A DNA stretch of 63,218 nucleotides from an uncultured Eubacteriales bacterium (lineage in GTDB: Bacteria > Bacillota > Clostridia > Christensenellales > Aristaeellaceae): positions 1 to 63,218 of the forward strand of contig OMYT01000015.1 of the NCBI GenBank assembly GCA_900315315.1, in the 5' to 3' direction. Below are positions 36,236 to 43,584 of this stretch, piece by piece. Each line of letters begins with the position of its first letter. Within the stretch, counting starts at the first letter, position 1. Position numbers and translations under genes: made by a program. The notes under the pieces were generated by a model. That model searched no databases and was not told the origin of the DNA. It saw only the letters and a list, made by a program, of their open reading frames with translations.

Positions 36236-37972
36236 TCAGTGCTCATACTGCGACCGGTAAAGCGCGGCATAAGCGCCTTCCGCGGCCAGCAGCTCCTCAT
36301 GGGTGCCCTGCTCGATCACGTCGCCGTCGCGCATGACCAGGATGGTGTCCGCGTTCCGGATGGTGGACAGGCGGTGGGCCACGATGAAGGACGTCCGGCC
36401 CTCCATCATGGAGGCGAAGGCCTTCTGGATCCGCTGCTCTGTGCGCACGTCGATGGAGGAGGTTGCCTCATCGAGGATCAGTACCGGGGGCAGGCGCAGC
36501 ATCACCCGGGTGATGCACAGCAGCTGCTGCTGTCCCTGGGAGAGGGAACCGCCGTTCTCCGGGATAAACGTGTCATATCCGTCGGGCAGCCGGCGGATAA
36601 AGCTGTGGGCATGGGAAGCCTTCGCTGCGGCAATGATTTCCTCTTCCGTGGCTCCGGGATGCCCGAAGGAGATGATCTCACGGACCGTGCCGGCCGGCAG
36701 CCAGGTATCCTGCAGCACCATGCCGATGTTCCGGCGCAGCGCTTCCCGGCGGATGCCGCGCGTCTCGGTTCCGTCCAGGCGGATCGCGCCGTCGTCGATG
36801 TCGTAAAAGCGCATCAGCAGGTTGATCAGCGTGGTTTTGCCGCAGCCGGTGGGGCCGACGATGGCCACCCGTTTTCCGGGTTCGACGTTCAGGCTCAGGT
36901 CCGTGATCAGCGGCCGTGCGGGATCATAGGAGAAGCGCACATGCTCCAGGGCAAATAGGCCCTCCGTCCCTTCGGGCGACAGTGCGTCCTCCGGATCGGG
37001 TGTGAGCGGTTCGGCATCGATCAGTTCGAAAATCCGGGCGGCGCAGGCCAGTGCGTTCTGCAGTTCGGTAATGACGCCGGAGATTTCGTTGAAGGGCTTT
37101 GTGTACTGGTTTGCGTAGCTCAGCAGGCTGGTCAGTCCGCCGATGGTCAGCGATCCGCCGGCCAGCACCGTCAGCGCGCCGGTGAAGGCCACGGCCGCGT
37201 AGACCAGCGCGTTCACGAAGCGGGTGGAGGGATTGACCAGCGAGGAGAAAAACGTAGCCTTCAGCGAGCAGTCCGCCAGCCGCGTGTTGATCTCGTCAAA
37301 CTGCTCCAGCGTAGCCTCTTCGCGGCAGAAGGCCTGCACCAGTTTCTGGTTTCCCAGGGCTTCGTCGATCAGGGAAGTCTGTTCGCCCCGGGTGGTGGAC
37401 TGCTGCTGGAACATGCCGTAGGTCCGCCGGGCAATAAAGCGGGCCACCAGCAGGGAAACCGGGGTCAGCACGATGACCACCAGCGTGATCAGCGGGCTCA
37501 GCATCAGCATGAAGACCAGCGTCCCGATGATCGTCATCACCCCGGAGAACAGCTGGGTAAAGCCCATCAGCAGGCCGTCGGCAAAGGTATCCACGTCCGT
37601 GATCATCCGGGAAACAAGATCTCCCGAAGGATGGGAATCCAGATACTTCAGGGGCAGCTGCTGGATATGCCGGAAGGCGTCCCGCCGGATATCCTGCACG
37701 GTGCAGTAGGTGAGCCGGTTGTTCAGCAGCCCGGTCAGCCACTGCAGCAGCGCGGAGGATCCGACGCAGATTCCGACTTTCAGCAGCAGATCAGCAAGCT
37801 TTGCGAAATCGACCTGCTCCGGACCGATGATGCAGTCGATTCCCCGGCCGATCAGGATCGGACTCAGCAGCGTCAGGATCACGTTCAGCAGGTTCAGCAC
37901 CAGGGAGAGCAGTGCCAGGCCGGAGCGCGGACGGATGTAGGTGAGCACCCGGCGGACGATCTTCTTGTTCAT
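36236..37972 (-). CDS. ABC exporter half-transporter with canonical ATPase site
   Basis: 578 residues: six transmembrane helices (~1-310), then a nucleotide-binding domain. Walker A is GPTGCGKTTL, Walker B LILDEATSSID with the catalytic Glu, and the switch is IVAHRLSTI with its His. The signature is LSQGQQQLL, departing from LSGGQ. This is the pattern of the 'D/B-type' partner of heterodimeric exporters such as BmrCD or TM287/288: its own Walker motifs are competent, while its signature belongs to the degenerate site. Its start overlaps the end of the partner gene by four bases (ATGA), so the two are translationally coupled. Confidence 0.93.
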   Translation of the reverse strand: MNKKIVRRVLTYIRPRSGLALLSLVLNLLNVILTLLSPILIGRGIDCIIGPEQVDFAKLADLLLKVGICVGSSALLQWLTGLLNNRLTYCTVQDIRRDAFRHIQQLPLKYLDSHPSGDLVSRMITDVDTFADGLLMGFTQLFSGVMTIIGTLVFMLMLSPLITLVVIVLTPVSLLVARFIARRTYGMFQQQSTTRGEQTSLIDEALGNQKLVQAFCREEATLEQFDEINTRLADCSLKATFFSSLVNPSTRFVNALVYAAVAFTGALTVLAGGSLTIGGLTSLLSYANQYTKPFNEISGVITELQNALACAARIFELIDAEPLTPDPEDALSPEGTEGLFALEHVRFSYDPARPLITDLSLNVEPGKRVAIVGPTGCGKTTLINLLMRFYDIDDGAIRLDGTETRGIRREALRRNIGMVLQDTWLPAGTVREIISFGHPGATEEEIIAAAKASHAHSFIRRLPDGYDTFIPENGGSLSQGQQQLLCITRVMLRLPPVLILDEATSSIDVRTEQRIQKAFASMMEGRTSFIVAHRLSTIRNADTILVMRDGDVIEQGTHEELLAAEGAYAALYRSQYEH

Positions 37973-39747
37973 CTGTCCTCGCTTCCCTTCGGGGGTTCGG
38001 AGGCTTTTCGGCCGCCCTCGAGTTCCCTGATGTCGGCAGGCGTCTCCTGCTGGGCTTCATGGATCTCCCGGTACACCGGACAGGTATCCAGCAGTTCCTC
38101 ATGGGTTCCCTGGCCGATGCACACGCCGTCGTCCAGTACCAAAATCCGGTCGGCGAAACGGACGGAGGCCGTGCGCTGGGAAACGATGAAAGTCACGGGT
38201 TTCCATTCAAGCTCCCGCAGGGCCCGGCGCAGCGCTGCGTCCGTGGCGTAGTCCAGCGCGGAGGAGCTGTCGTCCAGAATCAGGACCGCAGGCCGGCCGG
38301 TCAGGGCCCGCGCAATGGTCAGCCGCTGCCGCTGGCCGCCCGAGAAATTCGTGCCGCCCTGTTTGACCGGTTCATCCAGGCCGAGTTCTTTCTTGCCAAT
38401 GATATCGGAGCCCTGGGCGATGCGCAGCGCTTCCCGCAGTTCCTCTTCCGTGGCATCAGGATCCCGCCACAGCAGGTTGGACCGGATTGTCCCCCGGAAA
38501 AGCACCGCGTGCTGGGGCACGATGCCGACCGCCTTGCGCAGGGAAGCGAGGCGGTATTCCCGCACGTCGCGGCCGCCGAGTTTCACCGCGCCGCCGGCAG
38601 CGTCGTAGAAGCGGGGAATCAGGCTGATCAGCGTGGTTTTGCCGCTGCCGGTGCCGCCGATAATCCCGATGGTCTCTCCGGGCGCGGCGGAAAAGGAGAT
38701 ATGCTCCAGGCTCGGATCGCCGGTGGCGCTGTAGCGGACGGAGACGTCCTCAAAGGAAAGGCTGACCGGGCCGTCCGGCACATCGGCTTCGCCGTCCTTC
38801 TGGGAGGGCTTCTGAACCAGGATATCGTTCACGCGCCGGGCGCAGGCGGCGGACTTGGTCAGCGTGACAATCAGGTTCGCCAGCTTGATCAGCTCCACCA
38901 GAATCTGGGTCATGTAGTTGTACAGGGCAATCACCTGTCCCTGGGTCAGTGTGCCGCTGTTGACCTTCAGCGCGCCGGTGTGGATCAGGATGATGATGCC
39001 GGCGTTCAGCGCCAGGAAGGTTAGGGGATTCAGCGCGGATGTCAGCCGGCCTGTGAACAGCTGGATTCGGGTTAATGCCTGATTCAGCCAAATAAACCGT
39101 TCGGTCTGGTTCTCTTCCTGCACAAAGGCGCGGATCACCCGCACGCCGGACAGGTTTTCGCGGGTGGCCCCGGTGACGCCGTCGAGGTTTTCGCGCACTC
39201 TCTTCTGCAGCGGCATGCTGCCCAGGATGATGCCGAAGACGATCAGGAACAGCACCAGAATGACGCCGGCAAAAATCAGGGCGCTCCCGGAATCAATGGT
39301 GAAGGCCATGATCAGCGCGCCGAAAACAACAAATGGGGAGCGCAGCAGCAGGCGCAAGCCGAGGTTGATCCCCGTCTGTACCTGGTTGATATCTCCGGTA
39401 ATCCGGGTGATCAGTGTGGAGGTTCCGAAATGATCCAGGTCCGTGTAGGACAGGGACTGGATATGGGCAAAGAGATCATGGCGCAGCCCGGTGGAAAAGC
39501 CGATGGCTGCCCGTGCCGCGAAGTATTGGGCAGTAACGGAGGCGGCCAGTCCAAGCACCGCCATCAGCACCAGCAGCAGTACGCACCGGTACACCACGGG
39601 AGAGGACTCCTGCCGCAGTCCTTCATCCACCAGTTGGGCGATGATCAGCGGGACGATCAGTTCAAAAACCGCTTCCAGCAGCTTAAACGCCGGCCCGAGG
39701 ATGCATTCCTTGCGGTACTCCTTCAACCGGCTCCAGAATTGTCTCAC
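37969..39747 (-). CDS. ABC exporter half-transporter with degenerate ATPase site
   Basis: 592 residues: six transmembrane helices, then a nucleotide-binding domain with Walker A GGTGSGKTTL and a fully canonical signature NFSGGQRQRL. Walker B reads LILDDSSSALD, where Asp replaces the catalytic Glu, and the switch reads IVSQRTASV, where Gln replaces His. These are the hallmark changes of the non-hydrolysing site in heterodimeric exporters. Its partner is the gene immediately downstream. The substrate is not predictable; drugs, lipids or peptides are possible. The start is GTG 39747, with GGGAG 9 nt upstream. Confidence 0.93.
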   Translation of the reverse strand: MRQFWSRLKEYRKECILGPAFKLLEAVFELIVPLIIAQLVDEGLRQESSPVVYRCVLLLVLMAVLGLAASVTAQYFAARAAIGFSTGLRHDLFAHIQSLSYTDLDHFGTSTLITRITGDINQVQTGINLGLRLLLRSPFVVFGALIMAFTIDSGSALIFAGVILVLFLIVFGIILGSMPLQKRVRENLDGVTGATRENLSGVRVIRAFVQEENQTERFIWLNQALTRIQLFTGRLTSALNPLTFLALNAGIIILIHTGALKVNSGTLTQGQVIALYNYMTQILVELIKLANLIVTLTKSAACARRVNDILVQKPSQKDGEADVPDGPVSLSFEDVSVRYSATGDPSLEHISFSAAPGETIGIIGGTGSGKTTLISLIPRFYDAAGGAVKLGGRDVREYRLASLRKAVGIVPQHAVLFRGTIRSNLLWRDPDATEEELREALRIAQGSDIIGKKELGLDEPVKQGGTNFSGGQRQRLTIARALTGRPAVLILDDSSSALDYATDAALRRALRELEWKPVTFIVSQRTASVRFADRILVLDDGVCIGQGTHEELLDTCPVYREIHEAQQETPADIRELEGGRKASEPPKGSEDR

Positions 39748-39816
39748 GTCCAGGTCTCCCTGTTCTGATTTATTTCTTTAGCAAACGATAATAATCTTTT
39801 CACCAGCAGTCTTCTT

Positions 39817-39856
39817 TGTCATTCTGAGCGGAGCCGCAGCCGGAGTCGAAGAATCT
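39817..39856. repeat. Intergenic dispersed-repeat-like sequence
   Basis: GTCATTCTGAGCGGAG leads into a GC-rich middle and ends GTCGAAGAATCT, with ATTCT and AGAAT as inverted ends. Sequences of this form recur many times in some bacterial genomes, from memory. Only one copy is in this window. It sits in the 214-nt gap between the divergent exporter and SDR genes; the rest of that gap is AT-rich, with no other feature I can support. Confidence 0.5.
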
Positions 39857-39961
39857 CACGTCACTGACTGTATTATACATCAAAAACACATTGATTGAAA
39901 GCAAGACTTATTATATGATGTTATTAAAGAGAAATGAAAAGCAACAAGGAGGAAAAGGCAT

Positions 39962-40984
39962 ATGAAGGCGCTTTTTATCGGAGGCACGGGAACCATCAGT
40001 ATGGGTATCATTCGACGCCTGGCGGCTGAAACGGATTGGGAAGTCTTCCTGCTGAACCGGGGGAACCGGAAGGCGGAGGTTCCTGACGGCGTCCGGCAGA
40101 TCGTCGCGGACATCAGCAGGGAGGCGGATGTGGCGGCTCTGCTGAAAGACATGACCTTTGACACGGTCTGTGAGTTCATCGGTTTCACCCGGGATCAGGT
40201 GGAGCGGGATTACCGGCTCTTCAGCGGCAAAACCAGCCAGTATATCTATATCAGTTCCGCTTCCGCCTATCAGACGCCCCCGGCCGATTACCGCATCACG
40301 GAAGGTACGTCGCTGGCCAATCCTTATTGGGGATACTCCAGGAACAAGATTGCCTGCGAGGAGTTCCTGATGGAAAAGTATCGGAAGGAAGGCTTCCCGG
40401 TGACCATTGTCCGTCCCAGCCATACCTATGACGAGCGGACGGTTCCCCTGGGCGTTCACGGAAATAACGGTTTCTGGCAGGTCATTAAGCGGATGCAGGA
40501 AGAAAAGCCCGTGATCATTCAGGGCGACGGGTCCTCCCTCTGGACCATGACCTGGAACGGGGACTTTGGCCGCGGGTTTATCGGCCTTATGGGAAACCGG
40601 CAGGCCATCGGGGAGGCTTTCCAGATCACCTCGGATGAAACCCTGACCTGGAACCAGATCTATCAGACCATTGCGGACGCGCTGGGCGTGCAGCTGCATC
40701 CGGTGCATGTGGCGAGCGATTTCCTCGCGGAAACGGGGAAAAAGTACGGCTACGATTTTGAGGGGAGCCTGCTCGGGGATAAATCCTGTTCCGTCGTCTT
40801 TGACAACCGGAAACTGAAAAGGATCGTGCCGGATATGAGAACGGAGGTGCCCTTCAGCATCGGCGTCCGCAGATCCCTGAACTACGTCCTGTCCCATCCC
40901 GAATGCCAAAGGGAAGACCCGGATTTCGACGCCTACTGCGACAAAGTCATCTCAGCCCTCGAATCAGCTAAACAACAGGTATAA
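39962..40984 (+). CDS. Atypical SDR, NAD-dependent epimerase/dehydratase family
   Basis: 340 residues with an N-terminal Rossmann loop KALFIGGTGTISMGI and YISSASAYQTPP. The catalytic YxxxK is present as YSRNKIACEE, and TIVRPSHTYDERTV follows. Proteins starting GGTGxIS that are similar to the chloroplast RNA-binding protein CSP41 form an atypical SDR group acting on nucleotide sugars or as regulators; the substrate here is unknown. AAGGAGG precedes ATG 39962. It is transcribed alone, convergent with the small gene at 41162. Confidence 0.87.
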   Translation: MKALFIGGTGTISMGIIRRLAAETDWEVFLLNRGNRKAEVPDGVRQIVADISREADVAALLKDMTFDTVCEFIGFTRDQVERDYRLFSGKTSQYIYISSASAYQTPPADYRITEGTSLANPYWGYSRNKIACEEFLMEKYRKEGFPVTIVRPSHTYDERTVPLGVHGNNGFWQVIKRMQEEKPVIIQGDGSSLWTMTWNGDFGRGFIGLMGNRQAIGEAFQITSDETLTWNQIYQTIADALGVQLHPVHVASDFLAETGKKYGYDFEGSLLGDKSCSVVFDNRKLKRIVPDMRTEVPFSIGVRRSLNYVLSHPECQREDPDFDAYCDKVISALESAKQQV

Positions 40985-40998
40985 ATATACTTATCTCC

Positions 40999-41035
40999 GA
41001 CCGAAGGAGCTCGAGGGCGACCGGAAAGCCCTCGA
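40999..41035 (-). repeat. Post-stop stem-loop element, copy 2
   Basis: Sense strand minus: stem TCGAGGGC/GCCCTCGA, 9-nt loop TTTCCGGTC, tail GCTCCTTCGGTC. Compared with the other copies, both strands of the stem have changed together. It lies beyond the terminator of the 41162 gene and just after the SDR stop codon on the other strand. Confidence 0.8.
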
Positions 41036-41066
41036 AAAAAAAGCCCCGGAGCAAATACTCCGGGGC
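41035..41066 (-). terminator. Terminator of the small gene at 41162
   Basis: A 9-bp perfect stem GCCCCGGAG with its complement encloses a 6-nt loop and, on the minus strand, is followed by eight Ts. It separates element copies 3 and 2. Confidence 0.85.
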
Positions 41067-41093
41067 CGAAGGGGGGCGATCGGAAAGCCCCCC
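41065..41093 (-). repeat. Post-stop stem-loop element, copy 3 (short tail)
   Basis: Sense strand minus: stem GGGGGGC/GCCCCCC, loop TTTCCGATC, then directly TTCGGC. The C-rich part of the tail is missing, and TTCGG follows the stem at once. Confidence 0.78.
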
Positions 41094-41121
41094 AAATGTT
41101 TACCCTAAACAATCTTATTCA

Positions 41122-41158
41122 GACCGAAGGGGTTTGGGGGCGATCGGAAAGCCCCCAA
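41122..41158 (-). repeat. Post-stop stem-loop element, copy 4
   Basis: Sense strand minus: stem TTGGGGGC/GCCCCCAA, loop TTTCCGATC, tail ACCCCTTCGGTC. It begins 3 nt after the TGA stop of the small gene at 41162. Confidence 0.82.
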
Positions 41159-41161
41159 TTC

Positions 41162-41389
41162 TCAAGCTATCTTCTCAAGATAGTTGAAGAGCTTCATCTC
41201 ATCATTGCTGTCGGAGGCGAAGAGTTCCGGATCCTCATCCCCAATCAGGCTGGCAATCCCGAGATACTTCTCCATCGGGTTCTTCAGATCATACTGATCC
41301 CCTTCAGGCGTAAGCACCAGCACAGAGTGTTCGCACTGCTCCAGCGTGTCTTCAAACAGCTTCAGCTCATCATTATTACAAATCTTCAT
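41162..41389 (-). CDS. Unrecognised acidic small protein
   Basis: 75 residues, acidic, no signal peptide or membrane segment. The order appears to be helix (NDELKLFEDTLEQCEH), beta hairpin (SVLVLTPEGDQYDL), helix (MEKYLGIASLIG), then an acidic linker and helix (DEMKLFNYLEKIA), which suggests a compact domain. AAAGGA lies upstream of the ATG at a rather long spacing. A genuine gene is supported by its own terminator and by post-stop element copies 4 and 3 directly behind it. I do not recognise the family. Confidence 0.6.
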   Translation of the reverse strand: MKICNNDELKLFEDTLEQCEHSVLVLTPEGDQYDLKNPMEKYLGIASLIGDEDPELFASDSNDEMKLFNYLEKIA

Positions 41390-41639
41390 TTTCTAACACT
41401 TCCTTTACCATTGAATAACCATTGAATCTTCACCGGTGACGGAGAACGTGTTTCCCGCTCTCCGGGAGGTATTGTACCGCAAATACAACCCGATTCCAAT
41501 CGCCCCGTTGTCAATGTATTGACCGAAAAGTACAAATTTGACGTCTTTGCGACCTTGACAGTCGTTTTTGACGGTGTTAAGGTATATTCACAGGTAAAAA
41601 AGACAGGAAGGACGGCCTTTTCAGGCAATTACGGGCAGC
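41390..41639. other. 250-nt divergent gap between the small gene and the sortase
   Basis: It should hold promoters for both genes. Rightward candidates are TTGTCA-17-TACAAA (41508-41536) and a perfect TTGACA at 41555-41560 without a good -10 at normal spacing. Nothing else is evident. Confidence 0.4.
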
Positions 41640-42572
41640 ATGAAAAAGCAGAAGCAGATCCCCGACCAGGCGCAGGACGCGAACGGCTCCAAAAAGAAAA
41701 AAAAGAAGAGCCATCGCGGGACGAACCTGCTGCTTTTGCTGATCCTGCTTGTCGGCGCCGGTATCGCCGGTTACCCGGCCTTCAGTGAATATTGGAACAG
41801 TATGCACCAGTCCCGGGCCATCATGGGCTACGCGGAGCGCGTGGCTGAGATGAGCAACGAAGAGTATATGGGTGTCTGGAACGAGTCCCTTGAATATAAC
41901 CGCCGCCTGGCAGCTGACCCGAATCCGTGGGATATGTCGGATGAGGAAATGGATGAGTATGAAAAGCAGCTGAATGTGGACGGTACCGGTAATATGGGTT
42001 TCATCAGCATTCCCAAGATCAATGTCGATCTGCCGATCTATCACGGTACCAGCGACGCTGTTCTTCAGACCTCCATCGGCCATATCGACGGCACTTCGCT
42101 TCCCTCCGGCAGTATTCACAGCAATCCGGATGACTATGATGAGGTCGAGTTCGCCTCCCACAGCGTCCTGAGCGGTCACCGCGGCCTCCCGAGCGCGAAA
42201 CTTTTCAGTGATCTGGACGCCATGGAGGAAGGGGATGTTTTCTACCTCACGATCCTGGACCAGACCCTGACTTATCAGGTGGACCAGATCACGGTCATCG
42301 TACCGGAGGACAGCAGCGAGCTGGTCCTCTTCCCGGGCAAGGATTATTGTACGCTGATGACCTGTACGCCCTACGGCATCAATACGCACCGCTTGCTGGT
42401 CCGCGGCAGGCGGGTGGAAAATGACAAGGAACTGCTGGATGTCCGTGTGACGGCCGACGCCCTGGCCATTGACCCGCTGTATGTGGTGCCGTTCATCGCC
42501 GGCCCGGTTCTGCTGCTGATGATTATCTGGGTGGTCCTCTTTGCCGGCAGGCGGAAGAAATCAAGGTATTGA
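41640..42572 (+). CDS. Class C (pilus-type) sortase
   Basis: 310 residues. A very basic N-terminus (KKKKKK) and signal-anchor LLLLLILLVGAGIAGYPAF, then a lid-like DP segment (ADPNPWD, ~93-99), the catalytic His in SGHRGLP (~180), Cys in TLMTCTPYGINTHR (~242) and Arg in LLVRG (~255), and a C-terminal membrane helix with RRKK. These features make it class C, which joins or anchors surface proteins by transpeptidation. A ~15-residue acidic insert (SIHSNPDDYDEVEFA) precedes the catalytic His. Its likely substrate, the LPSTG adhesin, lies 4.4 kb downstream rather than adjacent. Confidence 0.93.
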   Translation: MKKQKQIPDQAQDANGSKKKKKKSHRGTNLLLLLILLVGAGIAGYPAFSEYWNSMHQSRAIMGYAERVAEMSNEEYMGVWNESLEYNRRLAADPNPWDMSDEEMDEYEKQLNVDGTGNMGFISIPKINVDLPIYHGTSDAVLQTSIGHIDGTSLPSGSIHSNPDDYDEVEFASHSVLSGHRGLPSAKLFSDLDAMEEGDVFYLTILDQTLTYQVDQITVIVPEDSSELVLFPGKDYCTLMTCTPYGINTHRLLVRGRRVENDKELLDVRVTADALAIDPLYVVPFIAGPVLLLMIIWVVLFAGRRKKSRY

Positions 42573-42600
42573 TTATCAATAATGAAATGGGGAAACCAAT

Positions 42601-42993
42601 ATGAGTCTGTTTGAAAAACTGAAGAACATGTTCCGGAAAGCGCCGGAACCTGCGAAGGTGCCGGAAATTCCGGCAAAGGCGGAGAACACCCGTTTGAAAA
42701 AAGCCTGCAAGGAATGCGGGAAGATGTTCTCCTATGATCCGGCCTGGGAGTTCGTGCCAAACTACTGCAAGGACTGCAAGCAGAAGTTCAAAAAGGAAAA
42801 GGAAGAAAAGCAGCGCTCCGGCGCGCCGCGGAAAATCAAGCGGAAGTGCAAGGAGTGCGGCAATTTCTTTACCTTCCCGAACACGCTCGCCCATTACCCG
42901 AGCTACTGCCCGAACTGCCGCAAACGGCATAAGGAAGCCCAAAAGGCCAAGTACAGCCGTAAAAAGGAGTCAAACCAGGGTTCAAAGGGATGA
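42601..42993 (+). CDS. Small protein with two zinc-ribbon-like domains
   Basis: 130 residues, strongly basic. Two similar units each carry a pair of CxxC motifs: KACKECGKMFSYDP with YCKDCKQKF, and KCKECGNFFTFPNT with YCPNCRKRH. Each is expected to bind one zinc ion. The linker and C-terminus are Lys-rich, which fits a nucleic-acid-binding role, but no family with known function is recognised. It follows the sortase by 28 nt and precedes prdX by about 20 nt, so it is probably part of one transcript. Confidence 0.75.
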   Translation: MSLFEKLKNMFRKAPEPAKVPEIPAKAENTRLKKACKECGKMFSYDPAWEFVPNYCKDCKQKFKKEKEEKQRSGAPRKIKRKCKECGNFFTFPNTLAHYPSYCPNCRKRHKEAQKAKYSRKKESNQGSKG

Positions 42994-43012
42994 AACTGAA
43001 GGGATGATGACC

Positions 43013-43558
43013 ATGGAACTGCTTGACGGACGCCCGGAGACGGCGGAAGGCCGGCTCCCGCGGGAAATCCGCACCTATGATTATCTGGACCGCCTCGGGA
43101 TCGTGTATCAGCGGACCGACCATGAGCGGGCGGACAATATGGAAGCCTGCAACGAGATCGATGCGGTACTGGGCGTCATCATTTGCAAAAACCTCTTCCT
43201 CTGTAACCGGCAGCAGACGGATTTCTACCTGCTGATGATGCCCGGGGATAAGAAGTTCAAGACGAAGGAGCTTTCAAGCCAGATCAATTCCTCCCGCCTG
43301 TCCTTTGCAAGCCCGGAGGATATGCTGAAATATCTGGATATCGAGCCGGGTGCGGTCAGTATCATGGGCCTCATGAACGATCATGACCATGCCGTCCGCC
43401 TGCTGATTGACGAGGATGTGCTGAAGGATGAGTTCATCGGCTGCCATCCCTGCGTCTGCACCTCCAGCCTGAAAATCCGGACGAAGGATATTGTTGACAC
43501 GTTTCTCCCGTCCACCGGCCACAGCTATGAAACGGTGCACCTGGTGGGCGAGGACTGA
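43013..43558 (+). CDS. Prolyl-tRNA editing protein PrdX (YbaK/ProX family)
   Basis: 181 residues. Free-standing aminoacyl-tRNA deacylase, expected to clear Ala from mischarged tRNA-Pro. Family motifs: YQRTDHERADNMEACNEID, CKNLFLCNRQQTDFYLLMM, PGDKKFKTKELSSQI, SRLSFASPEDM and GCHPCVCTSSLKI. Three in-frame ATGs are close together; GAAGGG is 9 nt before the one at 43013, so that is chosen. It sits between the zinc-ribbon gene and an esterase gene on the same strand. Confidence 0.9.
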   Translation: MELLDGRPETAEGRLPREIRTYDYLDRLGIVYQRTDHERADNMEACNEIDAVLGVIICKNLFLCNRQQTDFYLLMMPGDKKFKTKELSSQINSSRLSFASPEDMLKYLDIEPGAVSIMGLMNDHDHAVRLLIDEDVLKDEFIGCHPCVCTSSLKIRTKDIVDTFLPSTGHSYETVHLVGED

Positions 43559-43584
43559 CTGATGATTGAAGGAGGCAGCCCGGG

